A stretch of 64,000 bases of DNA, from assembly GCF_018139145.2 (NCBI RefSeq), contig NC_059474.1, positions 40,318,344 through 40,382,343 of the forward strand, written 5' to 3'. The notes under the pieces are model-generated. The model did not search any database. It had not been told where the DNA came from and worked only from the letters and a program-made list of their open reading frames with translations. The DNA comes from Gymnogyps californianus (lineage: Eukaryota > Chordata > Aves > Accipitriformes > Cathartidae). Below are positions 46,701 through 58,981 of the stretch, one piece after another. The translations under genes were made by a program, and so were the position numbers. How positions within the stretch are numbered: position 1 is the stretch's first letter; every line of letters starts with the position of its first letter.

Positions 46701-49700
46701 TTATAAGCTTGACGGGTCGTACAGGAGGTAATGTTGTTCATATAAGGCATTTCCACTTATACATACAAGCAACTCTTATGAGGGTTGTAATGCATGTAGC
46801 CAGCACAATTCTAGGATCTGCTATCACAAGCAGCTATGTGCCACTGTAGAATATAGTGACTGGACAAATAAGTTTGGGAATCCTTCACATATGGTGTTGA
46901 TACTGGGGAAAAAAGGTTTATACTCTATGCTAAACATTTAAAAAAAATTTTTTTTTTCCAGCTTTACCGGTTGGTAACATGTATAGTCTCAGAGATACTG
47001 AGATTGCAGAGGAAATTTCTTCTCAAGTTTATGAATATCATCTGTCAAGGATAACAGAAACTGTACATATTCACAGAACTACTGTCTGATGAACACGATC
47101 TGAAGCAACAATGGATCAATCCAGCCACCAATACAAGGTTCTTTAATCCTTATTTGGATTCCTAAATCAAATTATTCTCAAAAAAGTTGAATATTGAACA
47201 GTTTGACTGTGATTGCAGAATCAGAAACTTCTTCTAGCTGCAAATAGGAGAGAATTTCATTCCAAGTAAAGACTTACTTTATTGACGATGACAACCTTCA
47301 ATTACCTTAAGCGTGGACATTAGGCAGGACAGAAAGCCCAAACATTATGAAATTTCCTCCAAGATACCATCCAGCAGGAGTAAGACAGTAATTGGGTTTT
47401 GCTAACTGCTTTTAATGATTATGCTTTATATGATAATAAGTAGGGATGTGCAATCTGAGAATAGTGACAGTTAGCGGAGGTTACTACCTTCAGTGCCGCA
47501 GATAAAACAGCTGAGTACTTGGCCCCAAAGTTTGATTGACTAAGCATAAATACAAAAAACCTAAAACAGTCAGAAGGATAAAATGACAGTGATGTTGTAA
47601 ATTGCAATGCTTTAGGATATGAACATTACAATGTGTGGTTAAAGTTCAGCGCTACAAAGGTCAAGAATTACAAAATAACAAAATAAAAACCCAAACAAAA
47701 ACAAACAAACAAAAAATATCAATGTTTATCTTCTATTTGTATTTGATAGGAAAGCTGATCTTACTTCTGGACACTCCAGTGCAGATATCTTTTTTCATGA
47801 GAGTAAGCTATTACCTTGCTCTCTACAAAGACATGACCTTGAAAGAGTCTGAAACGATATGCTGAATAGTATAGTGGCCTCAATCTCTATACACTAAAAC
47901 ATAAACTATATACGTATGTTATATTTAGGTATACCTAGAAAACAAAGGATAAAAGATTACATCTGAACGTAATGATCCATATGCCACTGGAATGAACAAA
48001 CTGATACTATTCTCCCATGTTATCTGGCAATATCTGAAGTCAGCAATGCGTTTCTGTTACGAAGAAAGATCTTCAAGAACGGAGGAGAGGTAAAAGACCT
48101 CTTTATCTTGATCTTCCACTTTTGCTACCAAATTTGCTATTATTTAATCATCTGTGGTTGATCTACTGTGCCAAATCAACCACGCACTTATTTTTTTCCA
48201 AATACATTTCTAACCACTGTTTATGTTTATGCTTAAATCTTATATAGATAAATATTTAGACATTTGTCTGTATCATTTCTTTAAAAAGTCAGGTTTGATG
48301 TATTCTTGCCATAAATCAGTAGTATTAAGTATGTTTCAAAATTAAGAATTATTTTCAATTAATTTACTATATTTGCACCTCACAGAAACTGGTATTTTAG
48401 TAAGCTTGTCTCCAGACACACTGTACCCACGTCTATGAGAAAATTCATTCTCTGTCAATCCATGTAGATATTATTTCATAGTATGTCCCATCATAGCTCT
48501 AAAAATTATCTACTAAATTACTATATACTAAAGATTAACATGCTACAACTTTGCATTTTCTCTTTTGACACATTTTGAAGCCACAGAATTCATTATAGGA
48601 ATTAATGTCTTCATAACAAAACACACACAACAAAAAACTCAAGAACAAAATACTTTAAAAATTCCTTAAATTACAAGACTATAAAAATTCATTACTTTCA
48701 TAATTTGTATGGCATTATGTAAATTCATTACATCAATATCTATAGTAAAAAAGTCAGTTAAAAAGCGTCAGGTTTTATTTATTAATTAGTGCCTTTGCAA
48801 CCTTTACATTGAGAATATGAAGCATGTAATGATCCTAAATATCCTAAAATAAATCCTAAAATACAATGTTTACAGTAAGGCTGTGCAATAAGCAATCACA
48901 TGATAATGATACACCAAACCTATGTCTCAGTGATCCTATGTCATACGAGGTCAGTTAAGAATTAGACTTCCCCTGCTCCTCCCAAGCTTCTAATGGCACA
49001 AACATAAGCAGGGCTCTAAATGGTTGGCCTTTTTATTTTTCCCCTTATTTGCTCTTTCCCAACAAGCTGTATGGATTTTTCAGGACAAGATGACATACAG
49101 GATAGCCAGGCCACCTCACAGTGATTAGAATAAGCTGTTAGTAACAGATGTGCAACATCATCATCGCCAGATCTGCACTGGGATGAGACTTTAGAACAAC
49201 CTTCCCACAAGAGTACAAGGACAAAAACATAGCTACTTTTAAGATTGAGCTTTATCAGTTTATGGAGGAGATTAGGCTCTAGCTGCCAACAATAGCAGTG
49301 GATTGAACTTGATCATGTATCTTCCTAAGGATGTTCTATAATTGGATCCTGAAAAATAAATTCAACTTTATAGTCTTGTTTTCTTTTTAAGAAAATAAAT
49401 TAACATCTCTTAAGAAAAAAAAGAGTATGTTTATATATTCCGTACTACTGTTACTATGGCTTAGCAGATGCTTCCATTCAAATTCTGTGAAGAATACATA
49501 TAACATTTAAGAAAAGCGAAAGTTAAGTATCTCTGATTTTCAAATTCCTTGGTGAAAAAAAGGCAAAAAGGGCACACAGCATATGTATGGAGAAAAATTA
49601 TAACCTTATTCATAAAGCTATGTCTATACTGAAATGCTTGTCTCAGTTTCATAATTACTACATGTACAAAATTTGAATGTACTCAAAGCTGAAGTGCCCC

Positions 49701-52700
49701 AGTTTCTGTAAAAAAAAAAAAAAGAAAAAAGAAAAAAGATCATTCAGTCTGTCAGCAAACAGTTAATATGGCAAGAAAGATGTTGCATGTATTTTTTGTA
49801 TCATGCTCATAGGATTTATCTATGTCTAGCTAAGTTATTCTATTCTAACATGTTCTTCAGAAAAATGTTAGATTATAATAAGTTTAGATTATAATACTGC
49901 AAATCCCTGTCTGGAACGATAATGAATACATTTTAAAGTAAATATTTTAATAAAAATCACTTTTTAAACTATATTTTGCTGGTTTGGAAGTTAAGATAAT
50001 AGTACTTGTTATTTAATTTATATTTAAGTACATTTCTATGGCAGATATAAGAAATAGCAACAACACTTCCTTAGTGAATTTAACTCAACATACCAAGAAT
50101 TTCCCTTAGCAGAAAAAAATTTCAGCATCTGAAGCACAAACAAGCCCACAGAGAACATAACTTCAAAGTAGGAAAAAAAAATTAATGAAAAAAGAAGAAA
50201 TAATTCTCTCTAGCTGTGAAGCTCAAGGTAATATTTAAAATCCCTCAGATCTCAGTCATGTTCCTGTGCTATTCATCATCTGTATGTATTTGTTAATGGA
50301 TTTGGTGAGCTAAGAGAGTCTGAATAGTCAAAGTGTGGATGACACCCAGCTATGTATCATCTTGTACAAACTGTATCCTCTCACACATCTACTAATACTA
50401 ATTTTCCAAATTTGGAAAACTAGCTAAAGCTGGACACAGGCAAGATAGAGTTGATTTTATTAGAAAAACAGATTGACACTTGAAAAGTTTGTCTCCAAGA
50501 TAATGTTCTAAAACACGGAGATTTTCTGCCCTAAGAATTTTTACAGAGCAGTCAATTTAACAGTTCTGTTCAGACACTTCAGGGACCACTTGTGCTCTAA
50601 TAACTACAAAAGCAAAAAGAACCCCAAGAAAACAAACACCACAGCCACCTCCAAAAAAGAAACCTCTAACTGCAACAAGATTGCACTCCATTCTCTGGAA
50701 ATCTGAATGGGATACAACTACATGCATGTTCATAGCCAGCAGGTTAAGTATAAAAAAGAATGTGCTGTAAGTTAGTAACAAATTATTACAGAGCTCTTCT
50801 CTACACTAACCTCACACTTGAAAGTGGAAGTCTTAATTTTTCTTTCCTGGCATCTAAACTTGTGTATGAAATTGATCTCCAGGATCTGACATATCCTCTT
50901 TCATTCCATCATTAGCAGTCTCCCACTACAGGTATTTTCAGACAATAGATAACAACTAGAAAAGGAAGTTAAGAGAATGAAAATAGTAGCATTAATTAGT
51001 GCTCTTAGACCTTGATTTGCCTGGGGGCTGGGGGGAGGAAATCAACTCTAGCATAAAAAACCCAAATGACTCTTTGAGATTGAGAAAGGGAATACAGAAG
51101 GTCAAAACCAAAGAGATTAGGGTTCAGACTATCAATAAACGAGGCAATTTATATCTCATTAAGAAAGAGGCTACTGAGTAAGAGGCAAAAGCAGGTTGTC
51201 TAATGGTGCAAGTAAATGCCAACAATTATATCTAAGACAGAAACAAAATAGGAGATCTTAAAACATACAAATCAAAGGGATGGGATAAACTCTACCACCC
51301 CAAAAAAACTGCAAGTAGAGATGATTAGTTTCAAGAGACCATGAAATTGAGTACAAACTACACAACTATAGTACAACAAGCAGAATGGAATCAGTCAAAA
51401 GGAGAGAGAGGAAAAAAACGCTTACAAAATCAGTCAAACACTGGATGTGATAAACCGTGGGAAAAGTATGAGCCATCAACGGGATGTGGCCACAAGAAGA
51501 AGAGATATACAATGTGTAAGGAAAGCTATTTTCAACACAGAAGGAAGTTTAACACCATTATACCAGGCACTCATGCACTACGTTTGGTTAGCATATTCAA
51601 AAGACATGGATTTAAACATTTTTAATACAGTGTTTTAAAAAATGAGGGAAGGAGGCGGTAATTATCAGAGATACAGAAGTGTTATTTAAATCAAGATACC
51701 ATACAGGCTAAGCACCTGGGTTCAAATTGGCCACTTAAGCTGGAAAGTAGATAAAGGTTCCTGTACCTGAATCAAACTTCTAGTCAGTAGAAGCATTAAG
51801 AAAAAAACTTCATTAAGTAGGGAAAAGGCAGTATTAACTTCACCAATATAAGACCTATAATATACTGCCAAGAAAAAAAGATGACATTAATACTTTTCCA
51901 CTCCAACAACTGCTTCCGAGAGCATCCCCCATCATTAAATAGGAAATTAGACACTGGACACTGAATAGAAAGATTTATCACTGATGAAGATTTTAGAAAT
52001 TACTAATTATCAACTTGTCTGCTTACACACAGCTTCCCACATAAAACGGAACAAAGTAGCCCAAGCGAAAAATCTGAGGAGCCTTAGCAGAGACGATGGT
52101 ACAGTCAAGGTCATCACCATAAATGAAAACACCACCAAATGACAAAAGAACTGGAGGAGATGAGTTCCCACGCTTGAGACTGCCTTGAGAACTAGTATAT
52201 GATACTGTTAACAACATAAAAAAAGTCAGTAAAACTGTACAAGCCTTTACTGCTAATCTAGTAAATCCCACACATTGCAACAAAACCAAATTCTCCAACC
52301 TGTGCTAGAACAGGATAAGGAATAAATGGCCCCAGTGCATTCAGCCAAGGTGTACTTATTATAGGACTTAAATGGGGAAAAGAATACCGTACAAAGCTTC
52401 CGTCCTTCTCCAGTGCCCACAGTACAGCTCAGCTGCTACCATAAATAACTGCTAGCCTGAATGACACTATGTCACTGAATTGCCTATTCTTTACAGGTGA
52501 ATTCTCAGTTCTCGTAGCCAGTTGCTATAATTCAAATGTTATATTGATACTTACTTCTCTTCTTGTGCTGCATATCTTTTGCCTTATATAACAAAATACA
52601 TGAGTTACACAATATCTTCACCAGAATTTGCTGAAGTAACTCTTATTGTCCACATCAACTCTGACTCACAGACTGCAGGAAGAGGAAACATTGCTTTCCC

Positions 52701-54339
52701 TAAGTTATCATCTTCTGTTACCACTGTTGGAAACAAAATACTGGCCCACTGAGTTAAATGGACCATTAGTCAAACTCAGCGAGGACTTTCTTACGTTGTT
52801 CTTGCTATGTGGAAATTTTCCTCATAGCAGATGACCAAATTACAAGTTTATCATTGTGTTATGGGTCCTTTAAATAGCCAGAGCTACTCAATGAGTCCAA
52901 GATTTTGTGTAATAGAACACACAGAATGACACTTCTGTTGAAACAGAGAGATGGAAGAAGACAGTAGATACCTTGTCACAGAGAATAATTAATAAGTTAC
53001 CAAAAAATCAGTAAGTAAAACAATGCTCCCAAGATATTTTAAAATTTTTACATTATCTGTATTACTCCATACATACTCCATATTACCTTTGCAAGTTCTT
53101 TAGATCACCATGTCTCCATATGGGTTACAACAATTAGCCAAAGATGACTACAGTCTTAACTGAAGCTTTTGAACAGTTCTGATATGCAAAACATAAATAA
53201 CCATAACACAAAGTTAGCTTGACTGATTTGTGCAAGGCACTTGTTCTCTAATAGAAACCTTAAAATATATCAGTAACCTATACAGTCGTGCCTTTAATCA
53301 GGAAAGAAATGGTACAACCTAAGTGAATTTCCTCTTTTTTAGGACTACAAAAAAAATCAGGAAGTGCAAAGGTTAGCAACTTGAACTTAACTTAAAACAA
53401 TGGGAAATATGCCTTACCATGAATAACTTAAGCAAAATAACACTTTACTGAAGTTTGAAGAACATCTGGTTGTTTACTGTATGTGTTTATTATCAGAATT
53501 CTTTGCCCTAAATGGTCTTATGAATAGCAGGAAACTGCATAATGTCATGACAAAATTTTTAAATGAGGCATAAAAGCAGAAAGCTCTACACTCCTAACAC
53601 AGAAGAGATTTAAACTCTAGAATTAGTTAGAAAGAGACACAATGGACTTCCTAGCCCACGATGTTTTTGAAAGACTGAGTGCATGGCCATCTGAAGGATA
53701 TTCTTGAAACAACCAGTTTTGGGGCTTGAAAAGGAGATTTCCAAGTATTTATGTTCTATATCATGCAGTGGTTAAGCCAGTTATTAGGAACACTATGGTC
53801 TTTATTGATTTTTAAAATCCAGGATTATGATCTTTACTACAGCATTCCAAGTAATTAAAGATCTCACTCAGACTTTGATTTCATGCCTGCCATTTTCAAG
53901 CCTTCCAAAACAGTTTCTCAAATTGTCGCGACCATTTCTATGTAAAGCAACATCTCCTAAGATATCAGAGGAATTTATTTAACAGAAAAAAGCTTTAAAT
54001 ACTTATTTCTTCATTTGCAGAGTCTGCTGTCTTAAATTTGTTTTCATAAGCTTTGTTTGCTTAGCCTGTAGTTCGCTTTGTACTTGAATATTTTTTTTAA
54101 TTCTCTAAGCTTGTTTTTGCTCCCCCCTCCCGCACTTGTCCCAGCTGGGAAAAGCACTTGAAGTGTAAATAAGCCCAAAGCTCTCCCTCCCTACGGAAGG
54201 CAAGCGTTTTCCACGCAGTTTGCTTCTTCAAGATTGCTGCCTCCACGTTTACTCGATTTTATGTTTCCACACAAGCACATTTGTACAGAGATACGCATAT
54301 ACTAGAAAAGTCCCCAAACCAGTGCAAAAACCCAACAAT
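46701..54339. other. WDR17 intron 1, promoter-proximal part
   Basis: 7.6 kb of AT-rich sequence with A-rich tracts (47673-47717, 49710-49738). The stretch 49240-49340 faintly recalls a CR1-like 3' region, not enough to call. No exon recognised. Confidence 0.65.
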
Positions 54340-54637
54340 ACCGTCAGCCCGCTCCCGGATACTTCAGACAACCGCCCAAAGCCCCGAAAGCTCCCCAGGG
54401 CCGCCCCATCCCCAGGCCGCAGGCGGGCGCAGGGCGGCGCGGCCCGGCCCGGCCGAGCCCCACAGAACCGCCGCCCGCGGGGCAACCGGGCCCGCACCGG
54501 GATCAACCACCCGAGCCGGGCCGCCCCCCCCGCCACACGGCGGGACGAGAAACGCCGTACCGCACACCTCCTGCCCGGCCCGGCTGCCAAGCTCGGGGCT
54601 CGGGGCCCGCTCCCCGGTAGCGGCCGCCTGCCCTCAC

Positions 54638-54690
54638 CTGTCCGCCGACAGCGCGTCCGCCGCCACCGCCGCCGCGCAGGGGGGAAACTA
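54638..54690 (-). other. WDR17: Putative WDR17 non-coding exon 1 (5' boundary unknown)
   Basis: The minus strand reads ACAG then GTGAGGG, with the GT at 54636-54637: a near-perfect splice donor inside the CpG island and upstream of the exon 2 acceptor at 41574-41575. The exon's 3' end is therefore 54638. The transcription start is not visible; 54690 is only a guess, since the CCAAT box at 54738 and an X-box at 54696 would lie just upstream. RNA 5'-end data are needed to fix it. Confidence 0.55.
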
Positions 54691-54695
54691 ACCCC

Positions 54696-54709
54696 GTTTC
54701 CCGGGCAAC
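54696..54709. promoter_or_regulatory. X-box (RFX site), distance about 58 bp from exon 1 donor
   Basis: GTTTCCCGGGCAAC fits the symmetrical RFX pattern GTTNCC-NN-GGNAAC at every fixed position; only the spacer differs (CG rather than the usual AT). RFX factors drive many cilium genes. Confidence 0.65.
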
Positions 54710-54737
54710 CCGGCGGGCCCGCCCCCGCCGCCCGCTC

Positions 54738-54742
54738 ATTGG
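54738..54742 (-). promoter_or_regulatory. CCAAT box (NF-Y type)
   Basis: The minus strand reads CTCCAATGAG, upstream of the proposed exon 1 in the WDR17 direction. NF-Y sites often sit beside X-boxes. Confidence 0.5.
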
Positions 54743-54775
54743 AGGGAGACGCCGGCGGGCGGAAGCGGGGACGAC

Positions 54776-54788
54776 GTTACTTAGCAAC
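54776..54788. promoter_or_regulatory. Second X-box-like site
   Basis: GTTACTTAGCAAC matches the 13-mer RFX site GTTGCCTAGCAAC at 11 positions, with a perfect AGCAAC half. It lies 80 bp from the first X-box, start to start, with the CCAAT box between them. Confidence 0.55.
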
Positions 54789-54960
54789 GGGGCGGCCGGC
54801 GCGGGCCCTACCTGGGAGCCCGCGGGCGGGTGGGCGAGGGTTGCTCCGCGGCCCCTGAGGAGCTGCGCCCCGGGGAGACCCCAGCGGCGGCTCGCGCCGC
54901 AGCCGTTAACGGCAGCGTCAGCGTGACCCGGGAGACACTGAGGGGGCGAATCCCGACCCC

Positions 54961-55907
54961 AGCTCCGCTCTTTCCTGCGGGTTTCGACCGGGACGGTAGT
55001 TAGGAAAGGGGAGGTTTTCCAGAGCTAGCAAGCCGCCTTCCCCGTTACCGTGAGGGGATCAGAAAGCAGTGTCAGGAGGGAAGGGCAGATTTAACGCGCT
55101 CCGAGGGTCTGCGGGGAGTGCTGGCCTCATACCTCCGGACGACGCTGTTGTTAAGCTAAGTATTTTAAGATGACAGGAATTTTGAGCCATTCGGCTATAG
55201 CTGCGCCTCGTTTGTAAAGACCATTGCTCCATGCTGAGGGAGTGAAAAGAACTGCAGACTATCGTGTTACACACTGACTAATCCCGTCAAATACGAGTCA
55301 CAAAACGCATTCCACTGGATCCAACTCCACCAGCCTGGAGTCATGAGGTACATATGTGGGCTTTTAATCCACAGACGTTTACTGGACAATATCTCCTTGT
55401 TTTTCTCTCCTCCAGTTGTTTGTGCAGCTGGATGGTGACTTGCAGCATGGAACTTACTTGTTTACTAAACAACTATTTTTCCTTGAATTACTTTTCAGAC
55501 AGAACAATTTCCTGATTTAACTCACTACATCACCACTACTGTGTTTGTGTCAATGTAATGCAAATAGTGGGGAGGTAGCCCATGAATTGTGGAACTACAA
55601 CTCCAAAGATAGGTCTTGATTTCTTTCATTAAAGCTAACTCAACCCTCTGTAGCTGGTATTTGAGCATGCTCAAATAAGAAAAAATGTTTTCTTACTCTG
55701 TTCTCTGGATAAAAAGAATCTATTGCTTGAGGAGATCTGTCCTACAATGTAATACCTGACCTTGCCAATAGATTCTTCTTTAGCAGAAGGAACTGAGAAG
55801 AGGTGGCTAGGGTATGGCTTTGTATATGGTTTACTGGCGGAAAGTGTACAGCTCCAACACACATCACCTGCCAGCGAAAATTTTTGCTAAATTTGGTTCC
55901 TTCCTTA
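54961..55907. other. Intergenic stretch upstream of the CpG island
   Basis: Composition falls back to AT-rich; no exon or repeat recognised. Confidence 0.7.
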
Positions 55908-55912
55908 GAAGC
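55908..55912. repeat. Target-site duplication GAAGC, left copy
   Basis: Directly abuts the TG end of the LTR. The identical right copy is at 56506-56510. Confidence 0.8.
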
Positions 55913-56505
55913 TGCCATGTTTTAACCCCAGCCGGCAACTAAGCACCACGCAGCCGCTTTCTCCCCCCACCCAGTGGAATGGAGGAGAGAATCGAAAAAA
56001 CCAACCAACCAACCAAACACCTCATGGGTTGAGATAAAGACAGTTTAACAGGACAGAAAGGAAGAAAATAATAATAATGATAATAATAATTAAAAAATGA
56101 CATAATACTAAAAGAATTAGAATATACAAAACAAGTGATGCACAATGCAATTGCTCACCACTCACTGACTGATGCCCAGTTAGTTCCCGAGCAGCGATCT
56201 GCCCCTCCCGGCCAACTCCCTCCAGTTTATATACTGGGCATGACGTCATATGGTATGGAATATTCCTTTGGCCAGTTTGGGTCAGCTGTCCTGGCTGTGT
56301 CCCCTCCCAACTTCTTGTGCCCCTCCAGCCTTCTTGCTGGCTGGGCATGAGAAGCTGAAAAATCCTTGACTTAGGATAAACACTACTTAGCAAGAACTAA
56401 AAACATCAGTGTGTTATCAACATTATTCTCATACTAAATCCAAAACATAACACTATACCAGCTACTAGGAAGAAAATTAACTTTATCCCAGCTGAAACCA
56501 GGACA
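55913..56505 (-). mobile_element. Solo LTR of an endogenous retrovirus
   Basis: 593 bp bounded by TG...CA. On the minus strand it opens TGTCCTGGTTTCAGCTGGGA and closes GGTTAAAACATGGCA. It resembles an LTR type I know from many bird genomes. The 5-bp sequence GAAGC flanks it on both sides (55908-55912 and 56506-56510), a perfect target duplication. In sense orientation a palindromic CRE-like TGACGTCA (56241-56248) precedes a TATATAAAC TATA box (56225-56233). No internal viral genes are present, so it is a recombined solo LTR. Five-base duplications suggest the ERVL-like class. Confidence 0.88.
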
Positions 56506-56510
56506 GAAGC
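56506..56510. repeat. Target-site duplication GAAGC, right copy
   Basis: Directly abuts the CA end of the LTR and is identical to the left copy. Confidence 0.8.
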
Positions 56511-56560
56511 CTATGCTAAGTTTTAACATATATGATCTTCTTGAAGACCATAACAATGAT

Positions 56561-56838
56561 ACTTGGTCATACCAGAAGTCCCAAGCACTATATTCCATAT
56601 CCAACGATAGTCAGTACAAGAAGTAGGTGCAGAGTAAGGAACAAAGCCATACAGCCTTTCCCTCTTTACATTATGCCTTTTGACAATCATGAATTAGGGA
56701 CTTGGTCATACAAAAGGTCTCACAAGCATTATATTCCATCTCCAACAAAAGCTTCTAGCGGAGGTAAGTGAAAGAATATAAGGAAAAAAACGTATTCTTT
56801 CCCTCTTGATATTATATCTTTTGGCAATTATAAACTAT
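56561..56838. repeat. Tandem duplication, 139-bp units
   Basis: Two diverged units (56561-56699 and 56700-56838). Both open ACTTGGTCATAC, continue with TATATTCCAT / TTATATTCCATC and CCAAC, and share CTTTCCCTCTT near the end, then TTTTGACAAT / TTTTGGCAAT. The unit lies about 50 bp from the solo LTR. No known family recognised. Confidence 0.8.
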
Positions 56839-57291
56839 GAGATTCTTGTACTAAATGTTACATTCAGATCATGGATATGTACCCCCAGCAATTATCTAAA
56901 TCCCCCTAAACTTTTGATCTCCAAAACATCCCACCACACTGAATTCTATTTTTAAAGTCCTGCAGAAAAGCATCTGCATTTGTTACTTTTAAAACATCCA
57001 TCTGGTAATCCATGTGCTCCTTTTTTAATGAGAGGTAGCAAATAATAATTTTCTATGCAATTTCTGTGTGTCATTTATGCTTTCATAGCTCTTTTCAGCC
57101 ATCCCTTTCACAGGCTGAAGAGATCTAGCCTATTTTGTCTCTTAGATAAGACCTAATCTATAAATTCAAATGACCATCCTTGTTGCCTTTCTCTTTATCT
57201 TTCTAGTTCTACTTCATTCTTTTGAGATAGGGTGACTGGAACTGCCTAAAGATTATTCCTGGAAAAGAGATGGTCTGTGGGTCATAGGACA
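56839..57291. other. Intergenic; possible ancient LINE remnant at about 57085-57262
   Basis: CCATCCTTGTTGCCTTTCTC to TTTGAGATAGGGTGACTGGA recalls the antisense 3' region of an old CR1/L3-like LINE. Too short and diverged for a firm call. Confidence 0.4.
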
Positions 57292-57535
57292 GGTTCATAG
57301 GATCACAAGATAGTACAAGAGGATGATTCAGATTAGAAGGGGCCTTCTGAGACAATCTAGTCAAACCTCCCGTTCAAAGTAGGATGAGCTATGAGGTCAG
57401 ATCAGGTTGCTCATGGCTTTATCTTGGTGGTCCTCTGCTGAACTTACTCCATTTTGGTGATGTCTTTCTTGTGTTGGGGGCCCAAAACTGGATGCAGTAT
57501 TACAGATGTGATCTAAGAAGTGCTGAGTAGAGGAA
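57292..57535 (-). mobile_element. CR1 LINE 3' fragment, diverged, with internal deletion
   Basis: Antisense CR1 landmarks appear in order: AGAAGGGGCCTTCTGAGA, CAATCTAGTCAAACCTCCCG, then after a deletion GTGTTGGGGGCCCAAAACTG, GATGCAGTATTACAGATGTG and GTGCTGAGTAGAGG. More diverged than the copy at 58088. Confidence 0.85.
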
Positions 57536-58087
57536 AAAAAAGTTAAATATGTATAACAGAAAAATGTTTTAATACTTACTCTTTCACATGTTAAGGATAG
57601 AAACCTTTTATTTAAATAGGACTACTCACATTTGAGTGCATAAAGTTGTAATTTTCTCTGGATTCTGAGATTATATTTAGCACTGCAATCTCTGTTATGT
57701 TGTGTTTTATTTTAGTTAGTCAGAGAAGTAATACAATTTTTACTAACTACTAGGAGTCTTCATTAATCTAGGCATACATAATAACTCCTTTATGCAAGGT
57801 GTCTAGATCTACCACACTACTAAGAACAAATCCTGCTTCCTCTAACTTCTCTGTGACTTTCAGCTCAAGAAATGCGAGTATCATGGTGAAATGTGCTAGC
57901 TTATTGCCATCCATGTCCATCATACACCGTCTTATCTAGAGCATTAGTTATAGTTACCAGTGCCTTAGGTTTTTACAGAATTGTTTCTTGTTCTTTCTCA
58001 GTCGCTGAAAGCTAAACTGACGTTTATTCAGCTAGTTGTTTCTTTTTCTTACCACAGCTCTGTATTTTCTCCTGCACTCATGTTATT
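57536..58087. other. Intergenic, between two CR1 copies
   Basis: AT-rich; nothing recognised. Confidence 0.7.
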
Positions 58088-58981
58088 AGAATCATAGAAT
58101 CATAGAATTGTTTGGGTTGGAAGGGACCTTAAAGATCATCTAGTTCCAAACCCCCTGCCATGGGCAGGGACACCTTCCACTAGATCAGGCTGCTCAAAGC
58201 CCCATCCAACCTGGCCTTGAACACTTTCAGGGATGGGGCATCCACAACCTCTCTGGGCAACCTGTTCCAGTGCCTCACCACCCTCACAATGAAGAATTTC
58301 TCCCTTATATCTAATCTAAATCTACCCTCTTTCAGTTTAAAGCCATTACCCCTTATCCTATCGCTACATGCCCTTCTAAAAAGTCCCTCCCCATCTTTCC
58401 TGTAGGCCCCCTTTAGGTACTGGAAGGCTGCTATAAGGTCTCCCTGGAGCCTTCTCTTCTCCAGGCTGAACAACCCCAACTCTCTCAGCCTTTCTTCATA
58501 GGAGAGGTTCTCCAGCCCTCTGATCATCTTCGTGGCCCTCCTCTGGACTTGCTCCAACAGGTCCATGTCCTTTCCTGTACTGAGGACTCCAGAGCTGGAC
58601 GCAGTACTCCAGGTGGGCTCTCACAAGAGCAGAGTAGAGGGGCAAAATCACCTCCCTCGACCTGCTGGTCATGCTTCTTTTGATGCAGCCCAGGATACGG
58701 TTGGCTTTCTGGGCTGCAAATGCACATTGCCGGGTCATGTTGAGCTTCTTGTCAACCAACACCCCCAAGTCCTTCTCCTCAGGGCTGCTCTCAATCCATT
58801 CTCCACCCAGCCTGTATTTGTGCTTGGGATTGCCCTGACCCATGTGCAGGACCTTGCACTTGGCCTTGTTGAACTTCAAGAGGTTCGCACAGGCCCACCT
58901 CTCAAGCCTGTCGAGGTCCCTCTGGATGGCATCCCTTCCCTCCAGTGCGTTGACCGCACCACACACTTTGGTGTTGTGAAA
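58088..58981 (-). mobile_element. CR1 LINE, 3' 0.9 kb
   Basis: A well-preserved CR1 3' part in the minus direction. It begins just at the catalytic FADD region and continues with [40 protein letters not shown] and, after a frameshift at about 58500-58570, [20 protein letters not shown] to the ORF end near 58180. The conserved 3' end and ATTCTATG-type tail occupy 58088-58135. It is 5'-truncated and cannot move by itself. Confidence 0.96.

Larger units (their letters stand above)
54340..54960. promoter_or_regulatory. CpG island, WDR17 promoter
   Basis: A sharp GC- and CpG-dense island in otherwise AT-rich DNA. It holds the exon 1 donor (54636-54637), GC-box-like runs (54718-54735), a CCAAT box in WDR17 orientation (ATTGG on +, 54738-54742) and two RFX-type X-boxes. 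No TATA box is evident, as expected for a CpG-island promoter. I see no gene in the opposite direction. Confidence 0.85.

Noticed and set aside
49240..49340. Possible CR1-like fragment in intron 1
   Set aside because: Only loose resemblance to CR1 3' sequences, no diagnostic tail.
54220..54858. 212-codon + strand open frame in the CpG island
   Set aside because: Its Arg/Pro/Ala-rich translation mirrors GC content. Frames are open on both strands here, there is no family match, and it overlaps the WDR17 promoter and exon 1.
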